NCBI GenBank assembly: GCA_007570785.1
Contig: ML660774.1
Coordinates: forward strand, 6,973,404-7,037,403
DNA: 64,000 nt
Reading direction: 5' to 3'
Origin: Antilocapra americana
Taxonomy: Eukaryota > Chordata > Mammalia > Artiodactyla > Antilocapridae
This document shows, piece by piece, positions 34,880 to 46,522 of the stretch (position 1 is the first letter of the stretch; each line of letters opens with the position of its first letter). The position numbers and the translations under genes were made by a program. The notes below the pieces were generated by a model, which was not told the DNA's origin, made no database searches, and was given only the letters and a program-made list of their open reading frames with translations.

Positions 34880-35405
34880 AGAAATGGAACATTTCCTGCC
34901 GTATCAGTAAACAAAGGATGTCACAGTCAACAGCAATTTCAGCCACCATGGATGGTGGGCTGATGAGCCCTGAGGAGCTCAGGAAGGAAAGGATACCTGC
35001 CATCTAACAGCCAGCAGACTGCAGCTGCTCCCTACAGTGAGCCCTGAAGAAACTCAGGTGTGAAAACACAGGATACTAGCCCCAGGTGCACATCAGAGGA
35101 ATGATTTCAGTGAAACCAGACTCTTATATCTTCCCATACATTGAAAACCACTAAACTGCTTAACTTGAGATATCTGGTTTTCTTTTTCTTTTTTTTTTTG
35201 GTTTTCTTTAATTAACAATAATCTTTTGATGTTCAGACTACCTGCCTTTTGTTAGGAAACTTCTCTGTAACCTGGCTCCCCTCCTCGCCTCCATGGAACA
35301 GTTCTCTTAGGGTTACTTGAAATACTGTCCCCCAGGCTTGAAGTCTTAAAAATTTCCACAGAATAAAACGTAACTCTCAACTTTTAGGCTGTGAATATTT
35401 AAGTC
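34880..35405 (+). mobile_element. Probable ruminant ERV long terminal repeat (solo)
   Basis: The right half has the LTR-like order 'ctctgtaacctggctcccct', 'ggaacagttctcttagggtt' and 'gaataaaacgtaactctcaa' (polyadenylation signal AATAAA at 35363-35368), which I associate with bovine endogenous retrovirus LTRs. No gag, pol or env is seen on either side, so it would be a solo LTR. Ends are approximate. Confidence 0.55.
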
Positions 35406-36317
35406 CACAGTCACAAGGGCAAAGCTATAAGTATCAGGTGCCAGGTGTTTCCTCAACCTGTTTTACAGATGCAGACTCTCTGCATCAGTGCAGAGACTTC
35501 AGTGCATGCTTTGGCATGTGTTTTTAACTTGGTGTCCTTTGGAGAATTAAGTTGTTGGGGGGACAGTAGAAGGAACGAAGACTTGGGAGGTAGTAATCCT
35601 AAATTCATGTTCAGGCGCTACCAACCACAGCTGTTTAACATCTTTCCACTATGAAATTTCAACCTCAGTTACAAACTTGAGATGATAATACTATTTCAAA
35701 AGATTCTCATGAGAATTAAGGGAGATAAAGTTTGAAAAGAGCTTGGCATAGAGACACTGCCTAAGAGTGACTACTAAGCACTTGTGACAAAACTCTCATC
35801 CTCACTTCCTTTCACCCTGTCACTACCTCCTACTCCCACACGGTTGATTTAGCTTGTAGACACAGGTCTTTGTGGCCCCAAAGAGACTTGTCACATTAAG
35901 TTCTTGTGTTTTGCTGCTTAACAGTTGAATGCCAGGTGTGACATAGGAAGACAAGGCTAATCTCCCTCTTCTCGCTCTGCCTTTCCCCACCACCAGGTCA
36001 GTGTCCTCCAAGCTGGGGAAGCGGGGAAAGATACTGCTGAGGGCCACTGGGAAGGAGCTCTGCTCTCCAGCCATTTGGATTTGGGGTTCTGCAAATTAGA
36101 ACAGACTGGTGCCCCATTTCCTGGTTGGATCCCTGAAGGAGAAGCTCCTGCAGCACCTTCCCATCACGGTTGCTGTAGAAAAGGCTTAAGCAGGTGGGCT
36201 GGGGGCAGCCTCCCAGATGCCCTGGTTGCCCCCACCAGGCTTCGGAAACAGCATGATAATCTTCCTCTGTGGTGTGAGATGCAATGGACTTTGAGGGGTG
36301 ATGGGTAGAAGCAGAAA
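35406..36317. other. No gene seen; MIR piece inside
   Basis: Between 35650 and 35790 'acttgagatgataatactat' and 'gaattaagggagataaagtt' look like a sense MIR 3' half. The rest is unannotated. Confidence 0.5.
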
Positions 36318-36543
36318 GGTGGTGATGGTTTAGTCGCTAAGTGGTGTCGGACTCTTGCAAGCCCAGGGATTGTAGCCCGCCAGGCTCCTCTGTCTATGAA
36401 ATTTCCCAAACAAGACTACTAGAGTGGGTTGCCACTTCCTCCTCCAGGGAATCTTCACAACCCAGAGATCAAACCCACATCTCTTGCAGGCGGTCTCCTG
36501 CATGACAGGCAGATTTTTAACTGACTGAGCCACCAGGGAAGCC
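36318..36543 (-). repeat. Bov-tA SINE
   Basis: Inverted copy: 'gtttagtcgctaagtggtgt', 'gagtgggttgccacttcctc', 'gagccaccagggaagccc'. Confidence 0.93.
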
Positions 36544-36559
36544 CAGCAGTAGAATATGC

Positions 36560-36970
36560 CCCACTAAAACCATACCTCTATGGCACAGGATTATTTTGAG
36601 AAACTACAGACAGAGATGAAGCTCTGAAAACAAAGGAGAAGAAGAAAAGGATAACCCTAGGGCACAGGGACCTACCATCCATGGAGGAGACAGGCTGAAA
36701 TCTGCATAACAAAGCTTACCCTGTCTACCTCGATCTTCCTGGTAACTGCTCCCATAACCAGCCTCTTCTTGTTTGGCTGAGAAAGACAAGGTTATTTAAG
36801 CCAGTGGTTTAGGTCACAACTGGGGAGTTACTCAGTTTTGCTGGGTGTCTCCCATGTACACATATATTCATAAACTTCTCTTGGTTTTTTTTTTTTTTCT
36901 CTTCTGAATCTTATTTACAGGGGCCTCAGCCAAGACCTCAAAAGGGTAGAGGGAAAATTGTTTTTCCTCT
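36560..36970 (+). repeat. Possible old LTR fragment
   Basis: 'aaggttatttaagccagtgg' (TATA-like), then 'gggtgtctcccatgtacaca' and 'agggtagagggaaaattgtt' resemble the R-U5 part of an old class I ERV LTR. Interrupted by a T13-like run at 36886-36898. The family cannot be named with safety. Confidence 0.35.
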
Positions 36971-37939
36971 CCTTCAAGGATGGGGGTGACTGGAACGGGA
37001 GGAGGGAGAATGGCTGCAGAGCAAATGATAAGAGCAGAAACCCAGTAGGAATGCAGATACCCTGATGGGAGCTGGAGAAGGGGAGGGCGGGGAGGGAGCC
37101 CTCCCAACAGGGAATGACATGCACTTCAGCAGGACCCGTGGGGCACCCATGACAAGGGAAGACCAAACATCCCCAACCTCCTCCTGCCTCCATGACGGGG
37201 TGCTTCACGAACTCCCAGACAGGGAGGGAGCCCCAAGTTGGCTGGGTTACCTCTGAATGGGTTGGGTTTCACTAGCAAGCAGAATGGAGGTTCAAGTAAC
37301 TTGACTTATTAACAGAGTGATAAAGATAGTTCATGTATCAGGACCCTTAAAATGGAGGGCACCCTAGTGAGCCCACCCATGTCACAGATCTAAAGCTACA
37401 TCAGCCTGCACTTACCAGAAACACCTGTCCAGGAAACCTGACTCACCACTCACAATCCTCCAGCTCAGCTTTAGCTAGTAAACCTTACTCTGGAAAGCAG
37501 GACCTAAGAAAGCAAGTCTTAGAAGGAAATCCCCAGCCTCCTACCCAGTTGCGCTCTGGTTCCACATTGCCACTTCTAACTCTGTAAAACTCCCTCTTGC
37601 TCAAAGTCTCTCGGGAAGAGGGTTTCACGGCCAGCGAAATGCTGTGCTCCTTGACTAAGGGACAGCAAACTCATTACTAACTCATTTTCATTTTGTTATC
37701 TAATGAGAAAGTTATGAAGGGGAACAGAATATGACACCCCAAAATATGCCACTCTGACATGTGTGTTGTTTTAGCCTGAAGGCAATGAAGACATGGTAGA
37801 CCTTGAAAGCTCTATGAGTCTCCCTTAACTGCCTGAAAGAACTTAGATGAAGGACTTGTAGCAGGAAGAATTATTACCAGAGATAACTTTTCTTTAAGAC
37901 AGTAATTTAGGGTTCTACTGGGGTCATAGTCCAACCTGC
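36971..37939. other. No gene seen; possible further LTR-like piece
   Basis: Includes 'gacaccccaaaatatgccac' and 'tctgacatgtgtgttgtttt' near 37732-37775, which may be another LTR remnant. No coding signal. Confidence 0.35.
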
Positions 37940-38248
37940 GTTTCTTTTTAAAATTAATACATTTTAATTTTTGGCCGTGCTGAGTCTTTGTTACCACACA
38001 CGAGCTTCCTCTAGTTGTAGTGAGAGGGGCTAACTCTCTAGTTGCGGTGTGCACAGGCTTGTCACTGTGGTGATTTCTCTTGTTTCAGGGCATAGGCTTA
38101 GAGTGCTTGTGGTACAGGGGCTCAGTAGTTGTGGCTCCAAACTTACTTGCTCCGTGGCATGTGGGATCCTCCCGGACCAGGGATTGAACCTGTGTCCTCT
38201 GCATTGGCAAGTGGATTTGTAACTATTGGGCCATCAGGGAAACCCCAA
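37940..38248 (-). repeat. CHR-type SINE (long form)
   Basis: 'aatttttggccgtgctgagt' to 'gggccatcagggaaacccc'. Confidence 0.92.
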
Positions 38249-38584
38249 AGGTAGCTTTTATATCAGAAAGACTTATCTGCAAAGCAAGGCAAGCAAACAT
38301 TTTTTTTTTCTTCTCGTCTGCCTGTGATTTGTCCTCCTCCTTTTTGAAGCCCCAGACCCCCTACTCCCTTCTCCTTAGCTCAGGATGGTAGATAAGTCTC
38401 ACTGAGAATAGAAGGGACACACACTTGAGCGTTATAAGCAATGATAAGTCAATAAAGTAGGTCTACTGACATTTCCAATGGCCGCAATATGATGGATGTG
38501 TGGAATAACCTGCCATGGTTCTCGATAGCTTTAATTTGTCAGATAACTTTTCCATCATTAATTTTTTTTAAAACATACATTGGA
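38249..38584. other. No gene seen
   Basis: Unannotated non-coding stretch with a T10 run near 38301. Confidence 0.5.
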
Positions 38585-38733
38585 TTTAAAAAAATATCTT
38601 TAGTTTTATTTATTTATTTATATGGCTGTGTCATGTGTTAGTTGAAGCATGTGGATCCCTGACCAGGGATTGAACCTGGGGCCCCTGCACTGGGCGCACT
38701 AAGTCCCAGCCACTGGACCACCAGGGATGTCTC
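38585..38733 (-). repeat. CHR-type SINE
   Basis: (TTTA)n start at 38606-38621, 'gaccagggattgaacctggg', 'ggaccaccagggatgtctcc'. Confidence 0.92.
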
Positions 38734-39324
38734 CCTTATTGTTAAATGTTCTCATGTCACTTCTACTGGAAGGAAGATATTGTGGACCTCATTTTAGAGT
38801 AAGAGAGACTGGAGTTCAGACTGGGGAAGAGACAGCTAATGAGAGGATTCCAGAGTTGGTACAACCCAAAGGGTATGAAACCAGCCAACAGAGGAAGTGC
38901 ACCCGTGGGAGGTGGAGTGTGGATGGGGGAATTCTGAGTTGAAATGAACTGTGACTGTATTCAGTGAAAAACATTTCTTAGCCTTGGTTTATCTGTAAGT
39001 TTCACACACTGAAAAAATGGGTTGCCCAACAACCATAGAACCTTCAAAGACAGTGCAGATGTCAACTCAGTTATTTCCCAGAATTTACTTGATGCAATTC
39101 GAAATCATGCTCCTCTCCTGCTAAGCAAGTTGAAGGGACTTTTACATCGAGGGTTGAACACAGAGTAGATGCCCTTAAAGCTCATAGATAAACTTTTGGA
39201 GTAAGCTGCCATCAGTGACATGATGACTTTGAGAAGAAATTTATAAAGAGAATTTGTAACATTTTTAGCAGTTAACATCAAGAATGTGAATGTATTATAG
39301 TAGCTCAAAGTCTAGCCTTTTGCA
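38734..39324. other. No gene seen
   Basis: Unannotated non-coding DNA. Confidence 0.5.
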
Positions 39325-39463
39325 TTATTCATTTATTTATTTTCATCTTTTTTTGGCCCCACAGCATGGCATGTGGGATCTTAGTTACCTGACCAGGGAT
39401 CAAACCTGTGCCCCTTGCCTTGGAAACCTGGAGTCTTAACCACTGGCCAGCCAGGGAAGTCCC
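39325..39463 (-). repeat. CHR-type SINE
   Basis: 'catttatttattttcatctt', 'gaccagggatcaaacctgtg', 'ggccagccagggaagtccc'. Confidence 0.92.
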
Positions 39464-40550
39464 TAGCTTCTCTTTTTTATGTTCTCCTTGGATCAGCCAA
39501 AGCACTGTTTTGGTTAAACTATTTCAGCCTTTTAATTCTGCTCTATGCTTGAGGGCACATGAGAGGACAGGGATAAGTCAGATTCTGATTTCCTATGATT
39601 TTGTATGAGAAATTCAAATGAAATATAAAGAATAAGCGATTGCTTTGAACATCAGTGAGATATACCTAGAAAGTTTGTATTAAATTTCTCACATGAAGAT
39701 TTTTTGAAAAAAAAAATTTAGAGGTACCAAGTTGATCAATAAAGTACTGAAACTAAAATACACAGATAGAATCTGTCCTCCATGGACAGGCTTAATATTT
39801 AGATCATTTAATTTTGTATCAGCCTGGGTTGGGTCCATAGATGATGATAAATCAGACCTAGAGTTGATACACAGAAGCCAGACAAATCGGGTTTGTTTCT
39901 CACTGCGAGGTCCCAACTGGTAGCTGGGGACGGAGAGCCATAAGTGTTGGAAGGGGAGCAGGAGACGGAGAGGACAGGGTGGGGTGTGGATGAAGAAGAT
40001 TTTGGTACCCAGACTGCCTCCATCACTCACCCCCACAGGAATCCAACTCGTTCTCACAGGTTTACAAATAATTGAAACTCTCGACACCACTTGCAAATTT
40101 GATTGCTCAGTCTCTTCCCTCTGAATTTGCATCAGCAACAGTAGCTCTGGAGGGAAATGTTCAAAATAGAGACCCAGCGGCATTGTCTGGAAAGAGGAAA
40201 CGACTATTTCTGCCTGGTACTTTTGACAATATTATGTTCCAATTAAAAATTGGAAGCAAAAATATGTATTTTAAAGTTTTGAACAGAATTGTCAGCTATT
40301 TTTCTAAGCTATAAAAATGAGCAGGAACCTTGGAAAATGTGAGAGTATGTCCCTTCTGATTTTCCATGTCGAGGAGGAAATGGGAGTTAAAATGTTCTTT
40401 TATGAATAATGTTGATAACAGGTGGTAGTTCTAAAAGTGTTATTTGGCAAAAACAAAAGATGGGTTTTTAAAAAATTCCCTAAAATGAAAGGTTTGTAAA
40501 CACAACTACATTTTATCACATTATCTTATTACTGTACTCCTACACATGGA
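39464..40550. other. No gene recognised; long minus-strand open frame
   Basis: A 164-codon open frame on the minus strand (40183-39689) shows no domain I know. A shorter overlapping frame also exists on the same strand. No repeats seen. Not called as a gene. Confidence 0.4.
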
Positions 40551-40765
40551 ATGGGCTTCCCTGGTAGGAAAGATGGCAAAGAATCCACCTGCAGTGCAGG
40601 AGATGCAGGAGACGTGGGTTTGATCCCTGGGCTGGGAAGATCCCTTGGAGAAGGAAATAGCAACTCACTTCAGTATTCTTGCCTGGGGAATCCCATGGAC
40701 AGAGAAGCCTGGTGGGCTACATACAGTCCATGGGGTCGGCAAAGAGTTGGACACAACTGACCGAC

Positions 40766-40772
<7 letters not shown>
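40551..40772 (+). repeat. Bov-tA SINE
   Basis: 'gggcttccctggtaggaaag', 'cacttcagtattcttgcctg', 'agttggacacaactgaccga'. Followed directly by an (AC)n tract. Confidence 0.94.

Positions 40773-40799
<27 letters not shown>
40769..40799. repeat. (AC)n microsatellite on a SINE tail
   Basis: About 15 uninterrupted AC units at the 3' end of the preceding Bov-tA. Confidence 0.95.
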
Positions 40800-40801
<2 letters not shown>

Positions 40802-41006
40802 CTCAGGGAGTCTCATTTCAGCACATCATTACCCATAGGGAGGAGGGCACATCCAACATTCTCAGCCTTTAGATCCACTACCTCATTTCCAAAATGGTCC
40901 TTCACTCTACTTCACTGTCCAACTCAACCAGTCACATCTTTTCCATGATCAAATATGCCTCACCTCCCATCCATACTCTGACTACAATCAGCAATCCTTT
41001 CTTTTT

Positions 41007-41009
<3 letters not shown>

Positions 41010-41039
<30 letters not shown>
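41010..41039. repeat. (AT)n microsatellite
   Basis: About 14 TA units; breakpoint with the L1 that follows. Confidence 0.95.
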
Positions 41040-41042
<3 letters not shown>

Positions 41043-41225
41043 TTTATTGAAGTATAGTTGACTTACAATGTTTCAAGTGCACAGCAAAGTGATTTGGTTA
41101 TATATTTATACATATATTATTTTTCAGATTATTTTCCATTATAGGTTATTACAAGATATTGACTGTAGTTCCTTGTGCTATACAGCATACCTTTGTTGCT
41201 TGTTGTATATCTTTTTTTAAAAAAA
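41040..41225 (-). mobile_element. L1 3' UTR fragment, inverted
   Basis: 'cattttattgaagtatagtt', 'tttcaagtgcacagcaaagt', 'tccttgtgctatacagcata' are the inverted L1 3' end. Confidence 0.82.
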
Positions 41226-41254
41226 AAATTGTTGAAGATAGTATTTGGTTTCTT

Positions 41255-41562
41255 TCTTTTTAAAAATGATTCGTTTCGGTTGCTCATGATCTTTGTTGCT
41301 GTTCACGGGCTTTCTCTACTTGCAGCAAGTGGGGTTACTCTCTAATTGCAGTGCCCTGGCTTCTCACTGTGGTGGCTTCTCTTGCTGAGGAGTGCAGGCT
41401 CTAGGTGCACGGGTGTCAGCAGTTGCAGCACGCAGGCTCGGTAGTTGGGGAGCACAGGCTTAGGTGGTCCACAGCGTGGGGGATCTTCCTGGACCAGGGA
41501 TTGAACGCATGTCCCCTGCATTGCAAGGTGGATTCTTAACCACTGGACTACCAGGGAAGCCC
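41255..41562 (-). repeat. CHR-type SINE (long form)
   Basis: 'ctttgttgctgttcacgggc' to 'ggactaccagggaagccc'. Confidence 0.92.
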
Positions 41563-41762
41563 TATTAGCCATCCTTTAGTCTTATTTTTTCACTATTGTA
41601 TGATGAAGATTCTTCAGATTCATCAAGACCACCAGGCCATGGACCACTTGTCTTATTCCCTAAAATTACCCCCTTCCTGTGTTCACTGTCCTATCTACCC
41701 AGCCCAGCCTCCATGGTCAGTTGAGTAACTCATCTTGCAGTCTCCTGAAATCTGTGACTTCT

Positions 41763-41869
41763 CTTTTTTTCACCATGTTGCATGGCACGTGGGATCTTAG
41801 TTCCCTGACCAGGGATCAAACCCATGCTCCTTGTAGTTGAACCCTTGAGTCTTAACCACCAGGAAGTCC
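41763..41869 (-). repeat. CHR-type SINE, partial
   Basis: 'catgttgcatggcacgtggg', 'gaccagggatcaaacccatg', 'taaccaccaggaagtccc'. Confidence 0.88.
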
Positions 41870-42577
41870 CACTCCTCATTTTTTTAAAACTGTGGGAAAA
41901 TTTCCAAAGTTGGATGAAGCCAACTAATGCCAATACCGAAGCAGCTGAATGTTCCCAGATAAAATCCCACAATGGGGCAAGTTGGTACCACTGTGATTTC
42001 AACTGGGCCCTAAACACTGCCCAGAAATCTCACTAAACTTCTCTGGTCAACTCACTCTCCAGCTCTTGACAGTGATGGTTTCAAACCTTCCTTATTCTTC
42101 CAACCCTTTGAACAGTTAACTTTGAGCAGAGTCCTTGTCTTCTACTTCTTGAAAAATATAAGAGAATTTCCTGCCACAAAACTTACAAGCCTAGCTTTAT
42201 TCACACCCAGCTTTTCATATTTCCTCCTGTTAAGAAAAAAAAAAAAAAGGCTTCTTCTCTGCAACCCCACAATTATGTTGATTTAAACTGTTGATTTAAC
42301 CCTCTCCCATTTCTTAGGAATCCTACACTGTCAGTTACTTCTCCCTCCAGTATTTTCAATCTTTGTCCTGACTTGATTCTTGCCATCAGCATTTAAACAT
42401 GTTCAGTCTCTTGCACACTTTTCAACTCACTTCCTATTCCCCATCCTGCCCTTCCTTCGAAGCCAATTTCTCAAGTTTTCTATGCTTCTAATTTCCATTT
42501 CCTCACTTGGCACTTCCCCCTCAATCCTCTCCAAGCTGGCTTCTGCCTCAATATTCGCACAGACTCCCCTTTGTTGG
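41870..42577. other. No gene seen
   Basis: Unannotated non-coding DNA with an A15-like run at 42234-42248. Confidence 0.5.
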
Positions 42578-42787
42578 GGCTTCCCAGGTGGCTCAGATGG
42601 TAAAGAATCTGCCTGCAACGCTGGACACCTGGGTCCAATCCCTGGGTCAAGAAGATCCCCTGGAGAAGGGAGTGGCCACCCACCCCAGTATTCTTGCCTG
42701 GAGAATTCCATGGACAGAGGAGCCTGGCAGGCTACAGTCCATGGGGTCGCAGAGTCAGACACGACTGAGTGACTAACACACACACAC
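42578..42787 (+). repeat. Bov-tA SINE
   Basis: 'ggggcttcccaggtggctca', 'gcctggagaattccatggac', 'cagacacgactgagtgacta' and a short (AC)n tail. Confidence 0.95.
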
Positions 42788-43152
42788 CCTTTGTCAGGAT
42801 CATCTATAACCTGTCACAAATCCAGTGAGTATTTCAAATGCTCCTTTTCTCGCCATTTTCAGTAGCGTGTCCCAGCTGGCCACTGCCAAGCAGCTTCTTC
42901 CCTTGGCCTTCTCACCCTCTACTCCCCCGTTTCCCCACCTTCAGCTCTGGCAGTCCTTTATCTAGGTCCCTGGATGTTGGAGTCTCTTCCCTTTGCACGT
43001 GTACTCCCTAGGTGGGATCTGAGAGGTAGCATCTTCAAGGTCGTGCACTGCACCACCTCCCCATGCCACCAACCTCATCTGTTCTTCTGCTTATCCTCCC
43101 TATCCACAACAGGCTCCTCAATGCTCCTTAAACCTGCAGGCAGAAGTGAGTC
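42788..43152. other. No gene seen
   Basis: Pyrimidine-rich, unannotated. Confidence 0.5.
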
Positions 43153-43312
43153 TGGGGACCTTTCTGGTGGTCCAGAGGTTAAGAATCCGCTTCCCAACGT
43201 GGGGAATTAGATTCCTGGTCGGGGAACTAAGATCCCACCCAGGAACAAAGATTCCACATACCACAGGGCAACTAAGACCTGACACAGCCAAATTAACTTT
43301 AAAAAAATTAAT
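43153..43312 (+). repeat. CHR-type SINE
   Basis: 'ggacctttctggtggtccag' head, 'gattcctggtcggggaacta', 'cctgacacagccaaattaac'. Confidence 0.9.
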
Positions 43313-44040
43313 GAGTCTTTGGAAATATTTCAATAAAATCAGTGAATCAACTTTCAATACTTTGGCCAAACATGCTTCCCTCTTGGGGAACTGTATATGA
43401 GGGTGTTTAGGTCCCCGAGCTGACATTTAAGTCACTTAGAACCAAAGCATAAGAGGTAGATCAGACATTGGACTCTTAACTCAAACATGTTACTCAAAGT
43501 TTTTGCACCAACTTTAAATTTGGAAAAACATTTTCTTGCGAGGGAGGGGCTTGCTTTTTCTGAACATCTCCAAACATGTCAGTTCCTTTCATTAACAATG
43601 TGGCAGATGGTAGATGTTCTGGGCACAAAAACTCTTTGGTAGATGTTGGTCTGCTTCTTCATGTGATAGTTTACTATAATCATATTGCAAAGGGTAAGGA
43701 TGGAACACCTAGAGAATAAGTTAAGAAATACATGGGAATTGTCTAGGTTCCTCTCTAAGCTATAAAAAACTGATGCTGAGAATTACTTTAGGCTCAAGTT
43801 CTAATATTAAGTGTTATGATTTCTCAACTCATATGTACAGACGCTGAGTCAAAGAAGAAAATAAACAAGCTGTACAAAATCCTGGAACATGGCTATTGCA
43901 CAGCTATCATGCCTTCTCCACCCCTAGCCCCTGTACTGATCCACATTCTCATTCCTGAAATAGTTTTGTGCCATTCCCACATCTTCTTGGTTTATTTCTA
44001 TTTTTTGAAGCCAGGAAATACATTGATATGTTCAAAACTG
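43313..44040. other. No gene seen
   Basis: Unannotated non-coding DNA. Confidence 0.5.
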
Positions 44041-44420
44041 TAAGAATTGATGCTTTTGAACTGTGATGCTGGAGAAGATTCTTGAGTCCCTTGGATAGCA
44101 AGGAGATCAAGCCAGTCAGTCCTGAAGGAAATCAACCCTGAATATTCATTGCAAAGACTGATGCTGAAGCTGAAGTTCCAATAATTTTGGCCACCTGATG
44201 TGAAGAGCTGATTCAGTGGAAAAGGCTCTGATGCTGAGGAAGACTGAGGGCAGAAGAAGGGGGTGACATAGGATGAGATGGTTGGATGGCATTACTGACT
44301 CAATGGACATGAGTTTCAGCAAACTCTGGGAGATAGTGAAGGACAGGGAAGTCTGGAACGCTGCAGTCCATGGGGTAGCAAAGAGTCAGACCTCACTTAC
44401 TGACTGAACAACAACAAAAA
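44041..44420 (+). mobile_element. BovB LINE, 3' fragment
   Basis: 'gaattgatgcttttgaactg' through 'actgactgaacaacaacaaa'. Short 5' truncated copy. Confidence 0.92.
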
Positions 44421-44544
44421 TGTCAAAATTATATAGACAAGGAAACACGTGAGAAACGTCACTTTCGCCCCTGCCCCCATCCACCATTTTCATTTGTATT
44501 AGTTTCCTTTATCCTTCTGGGACTACTTTATGCATAGTCTTTTA

Positions 44545-44827
44545 AAGAATTTTTAAAATTTTATATTGGAGTATAACCAATTAAAAATGTTGTGATAGTT
44601 TCAAGTGGACAGCAAAGGGACTCTGCCATACATATACATGTATCCATATTCTCCTCCAAAATCCCCCTCCATCCAGCTGCCACACAACATTTAGCAGATT
44701 CTGTGCTATACAGTAGGTTCTTGTTGGTTGTTATTCATTTTAAGTACAGCAGTGTGTACATGTCCATCTGAAGCTACCTATCTCTTCCCCCCACCCTTCC
44801 ACTCAGGCAACTATAAGTTGGTTCTAA
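44545..44827 (-). mobile_element. L1 3' end, inverted (left part)
   Basis: 'attggagtataaccaattaa', 'agtttcaagtggacagcaaa', 'gctatacagtaggttcttgt'. It continues after the inserted BovB. Confidence 0.88.
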
Positions 44828-45286
44828 GTCAGTTCAGTTCAGTCGCTCAGTCGTGTCCGACTCCTTGTGACCCCATGAACCGCAGCACGCCAGGCCTCCC
44901 TGTCCATCACCAACTCCCGAAGTCCACCCAAACCCATGTCCATCGAGTCAGTGATGCCATCCAGCCATCTCATCCTCTGTCGTCCCCTTCTCCTCCTGCC
45001 CCCAATCCTTCCCAGCCTCAGGGTCTTTTCCAATGAGTCAACTCTTCGCATGAGGTGGCCAAAGTATTGGAGTTTCAGCTTCAACATCAGTCCTTCCAAT
45101 GAACACCCAGGATTGATCTCCCTTAAGATAGACTGGTTGGATCTCCTTGCAGTCCAAGGGACTCTCAAGAGTCATCTCCAACTCCACAGTTCAAAAACAT
45201 CAATTCTTCGGCGCTCAGCTTTCTTTGCCGTCCAACTCTCACATCCATACATGACCACTGGAAAAACCATAGCCTTGACTAGATGG
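44828..45286 (-). mobile_element. BovB LINE 3' fragment inserted into an L1
   Basis: Starts 'tcagttcagttcagtcgctc' and ends '...catagccttgactagatgg'. It reads [20 protein letters not shown] on the minus strand. It splits a single inverted L1, so it is younger than that L1. Confidence 0.93.
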
Positions 45287-45960
45287 TATAAATATGTTCA
45301 TTTGTATCATTTTTTTAAAAATTTCTGCATATACAGGATGTCATTCACTATGTTTCTCTTACTTCACTCAGCATGACAATCTCTAGGTTCATCATATTGT
45401 TGCAAATGGTATTTTCACTTTTTAATGGCCGAGTAATATTCCACTCTGTGTGTGCGTGTGTGCGCATACTTACATATATCTTCTTTACCCATTCCTCACT
45501 TTATGCACATTCTTATACCCTCCCACCCCTATTCCTTTTTTATACAAACTACATCCTACTGTCTATAGTGTTCTGTGTTTCATTCTTTCCCACCTCCTCA
45601 TACATGCTGGAGATCCTTGCCTATCAGTTGAAGAGGATTCTCCTCATTCTGTTTAATAGCAAATTGTGTTCCACTGTGTGGATATACATTTTGTACCATT
45701 AAAACAATGCTGTGATGAAGAATTGTATATATACTTTAAACATAGGTGTATGAGCAGTTTGAATTTCAAGACTTGCGCTTGCTACTTCAAGAGTAAATGA
45801 TTGGACAGCTATTGCTGGATTCTCCCACACATTTTGCACTCCTACCAGTGGGAAAATACATTTCCCCACAGCTCAGTCAACATAGTGTTATCAAACTTGA
45901 GGATTTTTGTCAGTCTCACAGGTGATGGATGATACCTCAGTTTAATTAGCATTTTTCTTA
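45287..45960 (-). mobile_element. L1, inverted (right part)
   Basis: 'acttcactcagcatgacaat', 'atggccgagtaatattccac', then the diverged ORF2 end up to about 45960. Confidence 0.8.
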
Positions 45961-46114
45961 TTAAGATGATTAATCTCTTCCTTTGAGGTATAAAGGATAT
46001 TTGGTCTTTCTTTTTCTGTGAACTGTCCGTTCATGGCCCTTGGTTCATTTTTCTATCAGGTTCTTGGTCTTTTTCTCTTTAATCTTTTTTATTTAGCTGA
46101 GATTAAAATCGGCT

Positions 46115-46337
46115 CAGGGCTTCCCTGGTGGCTCAATGGTGAAGCATTGGCCTGCCAATTCAGGAGATGCGGGTTTGATCCCTGGGTCGGTGGGGAAGAT
46201 CCCCCAGAAAAGGAAATGGCAATGCACTCCAGTATTCTTGCCTAGGAAATCCCACGGACAGAGGAGCCTGGAGGGCCATCGCCCAGGGGGTTGCAAAACA
46301 GTTGGATATGACTTAGTGACTAAACAACAACAAAGAA
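46115..46337 (+). repeat. Bov-tA SINE
   Basis: 'gggcttccctggtggctcaa', 'ggcaatgcactccagtattc', 'atgacttagtgactaaacaa'. Confidence 0.94.
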
Positions 46338-46387
46338 TGGGCTCAACTGTCAATGTACTACAAAACTGCAGCTTTAAAACAGTCTTT

Positions 46388-46522
46388 CTTAAAAAAGTAA
46401 TTTATGTGTCTGAGCCAGGTCTTAGTTCCAGCATGCGGGATCTAGTTCCCCAGCCAAGGATTGAACCTCAGTCTTCTGCACTGCTAGCTCAGTCTTAGCA
46501 ACTGGACCACCAGGGAAGTTCC
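46388..46522 (-). repeat. CHR-type SINE
   Basis: 'gagccaggtcttagttccag', 'ccaaggattgaacctcagtc', 'ggaccaccagggaagttcct'. Confidence 0.9.

Noticed and set aside
40769..40799. CRISPR-like or other spaced repeat arrays
   Set aside because: All tandem repeats found are simple microsatellites; there are no regularly spaced unique segments, and the DNA is mammalian.
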